The translations under genes and the position numbers were made by a program. DNA of 5,562 bases. Source: Actinomycetes bacterium (GTDB lineage Bacteria > Actinomycetota > Actinomycetes > Mycobacteriales > Mycobacteriaceae). The stretch lies in assembly GCA_023415515.1 (NCBI GenBank), contig JAEZKH010000034.1, positions 1-5,562 of the forward strand. The letters run 5' to 3'. The notes beneath the pieces are model-generated. The model made no database searches and had not been told where the DNA came from. It was given only the letters and a program-made list of their open reading frames with translations. The number at the start of each line of letters is the position of its first letter. Positions within the stretch are counted from its first letter, which is position 1. Positions 4,951 to 5,562 of the stretch are shown here, one piece after another.

Positions 4951-5562
4951 TCAGCCGAAGTCGTTCCACCATTGATGCAGCTCATCGAGGTTTGCGCTCT
5001 GCGCGTCGGCCAACAGCAGGTCGGCGTTCTTCGTCCACGTGACGTCCTGGTTGCCGTCGTAGACGCCGCACGCGACCTTCCCCGCCACATCGTCGGGGTT
5101 GGCGTTGTAGAACCACTCGGTCGGGGAGTCCAGATCGGAGCCAGGGCACTTCACCAGCTCGGAATTCTGCGCGATCGCCTCGCTGAAGTGCTGGTCGAGG
5201 GTCGCCTGATCGGCGAACAGCGAATACCGCGCGACCGTCGGGCCGGTCGGCACGTTCGTCTGGTTGCAGTCCACCGTCGCCAACGCGCCCGTGGCGGGTG
5301 GGTGAGCCGCTTCGCAGGCGCCCTCGTCGTAGCTGCCCGGCAGCACCGCGAACAGCTTGGCGTCGAACGACTCCGTATCCGGCGGCGGCGCCGTCGTCCT
5401 GGACGGCCGCGACCTCGTGGTGGTCGCGCGTGCGGACGAGTTCGAGCTCGACGTGGCGACGCTGCGGTTGGGCGAGTCGTCCTTCTTCACCACCCACCAC
5501 ACCCCCCACGCGCCCACGACCACGACGAACACCCCCGCAGCCGCGGTCAGCGGGATCCATGT
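4951..5562 (-). CDS. C-terminal part of a membrane-anchored extracytoplasmic protein (5' end outside window)
   Basis: The frame is open from the right edge (first full codon ACA at 5562) to TGA at 4951-4953, giving 203 residues. A GTG at 5532 would be an internal start that cuts the membrane helix, so I treat the gene as truncated by the window. It begins TWIPLTAAAGVFVVVVGAWG, a single transmembrane helix of about 25 residues ending before KKDD, whose positive charges suggest that a cytoplasmic part may be encoded further upstream. A Ser/Thr/Arg/Pro-rich linker of ~35 residues follows, then a globular domain of ~140 residues with four cysteines (GACEAA, VDCNQ, VKCPG, VACGV), probably two disulfides outside the membrane. 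Such tails occur in mycobacterial membrane proteins, some of them Ser/Thr kinases, but no kinase sequence is visible here. Function unknown. Confidence 0.85.
   Translation of the reverse strand, partial: TWIPLTAAAGVFVVVVGAWGVWWVVKKDDSPNRSVATSSSNSSARATTTRSRPSRTTAPPPDTESFDAKLFAVLPGSYDEGACEAAHPPATGALATVDCNQTNVPTGPTVARYSLFADQATLDQHFSEAIAQNSELVKCPGSDLDSPTEWFYNANPDDVAGKVACGVYDGNQDVTWTKNADLLLADAQSANLDELHQWWNDFG

Noticed and set aside
4587..5090. Minus-strand open frame (167 codons) spanning the gap between the DUF732 and membrane-protein genes
   Set aside because: It overlaps both real genes out of frame, is Arg-rich and would cross the hairpins and the direct repeat.
1..5562. tRNA, rRNA, CRISPR or phage attachment sites
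   Set aside because: I looked for tRNA-like cloverleaf arms, regularly spaced repeats and integrase-linked repeats and saw none.

Overview
The window looks like chromosomal DNA of a high-GC actinobacterium, most likely a Mycobacterium/Mycolicibacterium-type organism. The evidence is strong G/C bias at third codon positions, an Ltp1-type SCP-x thiolase, a secreted DUF732 protein, and an AbiEi-like/DUF559 fusion of the kind common in mycobacteria. These family calls come from reading the translations, not from a search.

Layout. From the left edge to 396 (+) runs the C-terminal part of a protein I cannot identify. A 68-bp gap follows, then a complete acyl-CoA synthetase (FadD family) at 465-2096 (+). 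Facing it on the minus strand, 3064-2185 holds a broken gene: an AbiEi-type winged-helix N-terminus joined to a DUF559/Vsr-like nuclease C-terminus, interrupted by two single-base losses. Next on the minus strand come an Ltp1-like thiolase (4423-3233), a small secreted DUF732 protein (4828-4487), and the C-terminal part of a membrane-anchored extracytoplasmic protein that leaves the window at the right edge (5562-4951).

Most notable feature. The fadD-type gene and the thiolase gene converge on the broken gene. Each is followed, 11-12 nt after its stop codon, by a copy of the same ~90-nt element: a perfectly shared 35-bp core, then a hairpin segment, then a shared 10-mer GCGTCTGCTC. Each copy is oriented with its upstream gene, so the two copies form an inverted pair enclosing the broken nuclease gene. 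Between copies the hairpin loop appears flipped relative to the core. This fits a dispersed 3'-UTR/terminator-like repeat or a small non-autonomous mobile repeat. I do not know a name for it.

Functionally, the synthetase activates a carboxylic acid (probably a fatty acid or sterol side-chain acid) to a CoA thioester, and the thiolase would cleave or condense 3-ketoacyl-CoA thioesters, so both fit lipid or sterol catabolism. The DUF732 gene has a strong ribosome binding site directly behind a predicted 5'-UTR hairpin. An 11-bp-period direct repeat lies further upstream and could be a response-regulator site. I saw no tRNA, rRNA, CRISPR array or transposase.
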